From NCBI GenBank assembly GCA_019242135.1, contig JAFAWC010000430.1:1-5023 (forward strand): a DNA stretch of 5,023 bases, in the 5' to 3' direction. Below, piece by piece: positions 1 to 5,023 of this stretch (the first letter of the stretch is position 1; each line of letters begins with the position of its first letter). This stretch comes from Mycobacteriaceae bacterium. Its GTDB lineage: Bacteria; Actinomycetota; Actinomycetes; Mycobacteriales; Mycobacteriaceae. The translations under genes were made by a program, and so were the position numbers. The notes beneath the pieces are model-generated. The model ran no database searches. It saw nothing but the letters and a program-made list of their open reading frames with translations, and had not been told where the DNA came from.

Positions 1-1
1 T

Positions 2-70
2 ATGCGATCGGGATTGCTCGTAGTAATCGGTTGGCGCGTCGATGCCGCGCTAGTCCCCGCACGGGCATAG
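2..70 (+). CDS. Leader peptide of the ilvBNC attenuator (22 codons)
   Basis: This short ORF starts with ATG at 2 and stops with TAG at 68-70. Codons 5-9 (positions 14-28) read Leu-Leu-Val-Val-Ile, exactly the three end products of the genes downstream, and codons 13, 17 and 18 add Val, Leu and Val. The two central Val codons are both GTA and one Leu is TTG, codons that are rare in GC-rich mycobacterial genes, which would sharpen sensitivity to tRNA charging. The peptide has no other recognisable function and is inferred to act only in cis, through ribosome position. Its second half overlaps the left arm of a long-range RNA helix, and a terminator lies 19 bases after its stop. The ribosome binding site would lie upstream of the window, so the ATG start is the likely one but cannot be confirmed; a more upstream in-frame start cannot be excluded. 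Confidence 0.82.
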   Translation: MRSGLLVVIGWRVDAALVPARA

Positions 71-88
71 CCACCCGCATCGACGCGC

Positions 89-126
89 AACCCTCGTACA
101 GCAGCTGACGCTGACGGGGGTTTTTT
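89..126 (+). terminator. Intrinsic terminator of the ilv attenuator
   Basis: The 5' arm 91-102 (CCCTCGTACAGC) pairs with the 3' arm 110-120 (GCTGACGGGGG). This gives eleven pairs including one G-U, with A98 bulged and a seven-base loop at 103-109. A89 and A90 can add two pairs with the first T residues. Six T residues follow at 121-126. It is a textbook Rho-independent terminator, a form uncommon in mycobacteria outside regulated leaders. It lies between the leader peptide and ilvB, so it should end transcripts when branched-chain amino acids are plentiful. Confidence 0.85.
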
Positions 127-167
127 GTTGCCCCTGACCCAATATTCAAGACACCCAAGAGGACATT

Positions 168-3534
<3,367 letters not shown>

Positions 3535-3549
3535 CCGCAGCGCTTTTCG

Positions 3550-3555
3550 TATACT
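3550..3555 (+). promoter_or_regulatory. Candidate -10 element (TATACT) in the ilvC-serA gap
   Basis: TATACT differs from the sigma-70/SigA -10 consensus by one base and sits in the only AT-rich patch of the gap. No convincing -35 is visible 16-18 bases upstream, which is common for mycobacterial SigA promoters. Initiation near 3562 would give serA a roughly 120-base 5' leader containing the inverted repeats at 3566-3584 and 3614-3657. This is a motif call only. Confidence 0.35.
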
Positions 3556-3565
3556 TTGCAGTGCG

Positions 3566-3584
3566 GTGGCGGCCGGCATGCCAC
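3566..3584 (+). repeat. Inverted repeat GTGGC/GCCAC downstream of ilvC
   Basis: GTGGC at 3566-3570 pairs with GCCAC at 3580-3584 across a nine-base loop, 32 bases after the ilvC stop. No T run follows. A further pairing, ACCGCA (3534-3539) with TGCGGT (3562-3567), overlaps it and would compete. It could contribute to 3' end stability of the ilv mRNA; the stem is short and its role is unproven. Confidence 0.35.
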
Positions 3585-3613
3585 ATCACGCCCCCGAGTT
3601 CGACATGCGCGAG

Positions 3614-3657
3614 GGGCGCCCCCGCGGGTGGTCGGGGTGCTCCCGACCATGGCGCCC
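3614..3657 (+). repeat. Nested inverted repeat between ilvC and serA, possible terminator without T run
   Basis: An inner hairpin pairs TGGTCGGG (3629-3636) perfectly with CCCGACCA (3642-3649) around a five-base loop, with G3628-T3650 as a possible extra wobble. An outer helix pairs GGGCGCC (3614-3620) with GGCGCCC (3651-3657), leaving CCCGCGG (3621-3627) as a one-sided bulge. Fifteen Watson-Crick pairs in 44 bases is strong. There is no T run, so it is either a mycobacterial-type terminator or transcript-end structure for ilvBNC, or part of a structured serA leader if transcription starts at the 3550 element. It begins 79 bases after the ilvC stop. Confidence 0.6.
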
Positions 3658-3671
3658 GCAACCAACCCCAT

Positions 3672-3677
3672 TAGGCT
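3672..3677 (+). promoter_or_regulatory. Candidate -10 (TAGGCT) for a leaderless serA mRNA
   Basis: TAGGCT fits the mycobacterial -10 pattern TANNNT. It ends six bases before the GTG at 3684, the distance expected if transcription starts on the first base of the start codon. There is no good Shine-Dalgarno sequence before this GTG, which agrees with leaderless translation, a common mode in mycobacteria. No clear -35 is visible; the region where it would be is occupied by the arm of the inverted repeat. Inferred from motif spacing only. Confidence 0.5.
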
Positions 3678-3683
3678 GGCCGC

Positions 3684-5023
3684 GTGAGCCTTCCCGTGGT
3701 CTTGATCGCCGACAAACTCGCCGAATCCACCGTTGCCGCCCTCGGTGACCAGGTCGAGGTCCGCTGGGTCGACGGACCGAACCGAGACGAGCTGCTGGCC
3801 GCGGTGCCCGACGCCGATGCCCTGCTGGTGCGGTCGGCGACCAAGGTCGACGCTGACGTGCTCAATGCCGGCGCGAGACTCAAAATCGTCGCCCGCGCCG
3901 GTGTCGGCCTGGACAACGTCGACGTCGACGCCGCGACCGCGCGCGGCATCCTCGTGGTCAATGCGCCAACGTCGAACATCCACAGCGCGGCCGAGCACGC
4001 CGTTGCCCTGCTGCTAGCGGCCGCCCGGCAGATCCCGGCCGCCGACGCGTCGCTGCGCGAGCACACGTGGAAGCGTTCGGCGTTCTCGGGCACCGAGATC
4101 TTCGGCAAGACGGTCGGTGTCGTGGGGCTGGGCCGGATCGGCCAGCTGGTCGCCCAACGGCTGGCCGCCTTCGGTGCCCACCTGGTGGCCTACGACCCGT
4201 ACGTGTCGGCCGCCCGCGCCGCGCAGCTCGGCATCGAGCTGGTGAGCCTCGACGAGCTGCTGGGCCGAGCGGACTTCATCTCGGTGCATCTGCCCAAGAC
4301 GCCGGAGACGGCCGGGTTGATCGGCAAGGAGGCCCTGGCCAAGACCAAGCCGGGCGTGATCATCGTCAACGCGGCCCGCGGCGGACTGGTCGACGAGACC
4401 GCATTGGCCGAGGCCATCGCCAGCGGCCACGTGCAGGCCGCCGGCCTCGACGTGTTCGCCACGGAGCCGTGCACGGACAGCCCGCTGTTCGAGCTGGCGC
4501 AGGTCGTCGTGACGCCGCACCTGGGGGCGTCGACCTCGGAGGCGCAGGACCGCGCCGGCGTCCAGACCGCGGAGCAGGTCGTCGCCGCGCTGACGGGCGG
4601 CGTCGTCTCCACCGCGGTCAACATCCCCGCGATCTCGGCCGAGGACCAGGAGCTGCTCGGCCCGTTCGTCCCGCTGTGCCAGAAGCTCGGGACGCTGGCG
4701 ATGGAGCTCGCCGGCGGGTCGTCGGTCGAGCGCATCGAGGCGGAGTACCTGGGCCGGATCGCCGAGCGCGACACCCGCTTCATGACCCTCGGCGTCCTCA
4801 TGGGCGCCCTCACGGGCCGCGTCGAGGACGAGGTCAACCTCGTCAACGCGCCGACGCTCGCCGCCCAGCGCGGCATCGACGTCCGCGAGACGCGCCAGCC
4901 GTCCGCCCGCGACTTCACGGACCTCGTCCGCGTCACGGTCCGCAGCGGGGACGGCGCCGTCCGCGTCGTCGGCACGCTCGTCGGCCACCGCAACCGCCCG
5001 CACCTGCTCGAGGCGTGGGGCGC
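3684..5023 (+). CDS. serA: D-3-phosphoglycerate dehydrogenase, 3'-truncated by window end, apparently chimeric
   Basis: SerA oxidises 3-phosphoglycerate to 3-phosphohydroxypyruvate with NAD, the first step of serine synthesis. 446 codons are present of about 528 expected, so the C-terminal ACT domain is missing. Residues about 4-100 and 285-300 form the substrate-binding part; the Rossmann domain (about 100-284) has GLGRIG at 148-153 and D171 for the NAD ribose. Catalytic residues are visible: R232 in NAARGG, E261 in ATEP, H279 in TPHLG. The allosteric substrate-binding domain follows from about 300. The GTG start gives VSLPVVLIADKLA, the mycobacterial N-terminus. Through residue 284 the protein is near-identical to remembered M. 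tuberculosis SerA1. From residue 293 (VQTAEQVVAALTGGVVSTAV) it departs and resembles what I recall of SerA from other lineages, possibly Thermoleophilia. Codon use shifts too: 20 of 20 Val are GTC after 292, against about half before. The reading frame stays open across the join. Confidence 0.93.
   Translation, partial: MSLPVVLIADKLAESTVAALGDQVEVRWVDGPNRDELLAAVPDADALLVRSATKVDADVLNAGARLKIVARAGVGLDNVDVDAATARGILVVNAPTSNIHSAAEHAVALLLAAARQIPAADASLREHTWKRSAFSGTEIFGKTVGVVGLGRIGQLVAQRLAAFGAHLVAYDPYVSAARAAQLGIELVSLDELLGRADFISVHLPKTPETAGLIGKEALAKTKPGVIIVNAARGGLVDETALAEAIASGHVQAAGLDVFATEPCTDSPLFELAQVVVTPHLGASTSEAQDRAGVQTAEQVVAALTGGVVSTAVNIPAISAEDQELLGPFVPLCQKLGTLAMELAGGSSVERIEAEYLGRIAERDTRFMTLGVLMGALTGRVEDEVNLVNAPTLAAQRGIDVRETRQPSARDFTDLVRVTVRSGDGAVRVVGTLVGHRNRPHLLEAWG
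4503..4562 (+). other. Probable junction between two serA lineages
   Basis: Codons 274-293 cover VVVTPHLGAST and SEAQDRAGV, one of the most conserved blocks of the family because it holds catalytic H279. Upstream sequence is mycobacterial in wording (CTDSPLFELAQ). Downstream sequence lacks the mycobacterial AESVRLALAGEFVPDAVNV-type continuation. The last codon ending in A or T is GCA at 4401-4403, so composition alone places the change anywhere after 4403, while protein wording favours this block. Near-identity of two genes here would permit either homologous recombination or assembler misjoining. The exact breakpoint cannot be set from sequence alone. Confidence 0.55.

Larger units (their letters stand above)
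2..126 (+). promoter_or_regulatory. Branched-chain amino acid transcription attenuator of ilvBNC
   Basis: Three elements fit a ribosome-mediated attenuator: the leader peptide with its Leu/Val/Ile run, a long-range helix, and an intrinsic terminator 42 bases before ilvB. The helix pairs GCGCGTCGATGC (34-45) perfectly with GCATCGACGCGC (77-88). Skipping G33 extends it by four pairs (29-32 with 89-92), and this extension takes four bases from the foot of the terminator stem, so the full forms are mutually exclusive. A second, weaker pairing, 52-59 with 115-122, could act as an antiterminator by capturing the terminator 3' arm. A ribosome stalled at codons 5-9 would cover roughly to position 40 and leave 52-59 free, while one at the stop codon would cover 52-59. 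Elements and pairings are seen in the sequence; the switching order is inferred. The promoter is outside the window. Confidence 0.8.

Noticed and set aside
1..126. Riboswitch or T-box instead of a peptide attenuator
   Set aside because: No T-box bulge or specifier loop and no known riboswitch core is visible; the Leu-Leu-Val-Val-Ile ORF explains the leader.
127..167. Search for a second promoter between the attenuator and ilvB
   Set aside because: AATATT at 141-146 is AT-rich, but there is no convincing -10 and -35 pair; the stretch looks like plain 5' leader ending in the ilvB ribosome binding site.
3566..3748. Small open frame spanning the ilvC-serA gap
   Set aside because: It runs into serA in another frame, has no ribosome binding site and no recognisable sequence; the region is better explained by inverted repeats and promoter motifs.
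4014..5003. Long minus-strand open frames opposite serA (also 4190-4993)
   Set aside because: Shadow frames. They are long because stop codons are rare at this GC, especially in the all-G/C third-position segment after 4403.

Overview
The window reads as a high-GC actinobacterial chromosome segment. The order ilvB-ilvN-ilvC followed by serA, the protein sequences and the exclusive use of GTG starts for the four main genes all point to the Mycobacteriales, most likely Mycobacterium or Mycolicibacterium. IlvB, IlvN and IlvC closely resemble the M. tuberculosis proteins as I remember them; no database search was run. All genes lie on the + strand.

Layout: positions 2-126 hold a transcription attenuator of the branched-chain amino acid type. 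It has a 22-codon leader peptide with a Leu-Leu-Val-Val-Ile run, a long-range 12-bp helix overlapping the peptide ORF, and an intrinsic terminator with a T6 run. Then come ilvB (168-1994, acetolactate synthase large subunit), ilvN (1994-2500, regulatory small subunit, overlapping ilvB by one base) and ilvC (2521-3534, ketol-acid reductoisomerase). A 149-base gap (3535-3683) holds nested inverted repeats and candidate promoters. serA (3684 to beyond the window end, D-3-phosphoglycerate dehydrogenase) follows.

IlvB and IlvN form acetohydroxyacid synthase, which condenses two pyruvates, or pyruvate plus 2-oxobutyrate. IlvC isomerises and reduces the product toward valine, leucine and isoleucine. 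The leader is placed to sense charging of Leu, Val and Ile tRNAs and so set read-through into ilvBNC. serA opens serine synthesis and is probably expressed from its own promoter, possibly as a leaderless mRNA.

The most unusual feature is in serA. Codons 1 to about 284 are mycobacterial in sequence and codon usage. From about codon 293 to the window end the protein no longer looks mycobacterial, and the codon usage changes abruptly (every Val codon is GTC, every third base is G or C). The change falls within or next to a very conserved catalytic block, so serA is either a chimeric assembly or a true domain-swap recombinant. The rest of the window is ordinary biosynthetic DNA; I see no mobile element, CRISPR array, tRNA or rRNA.
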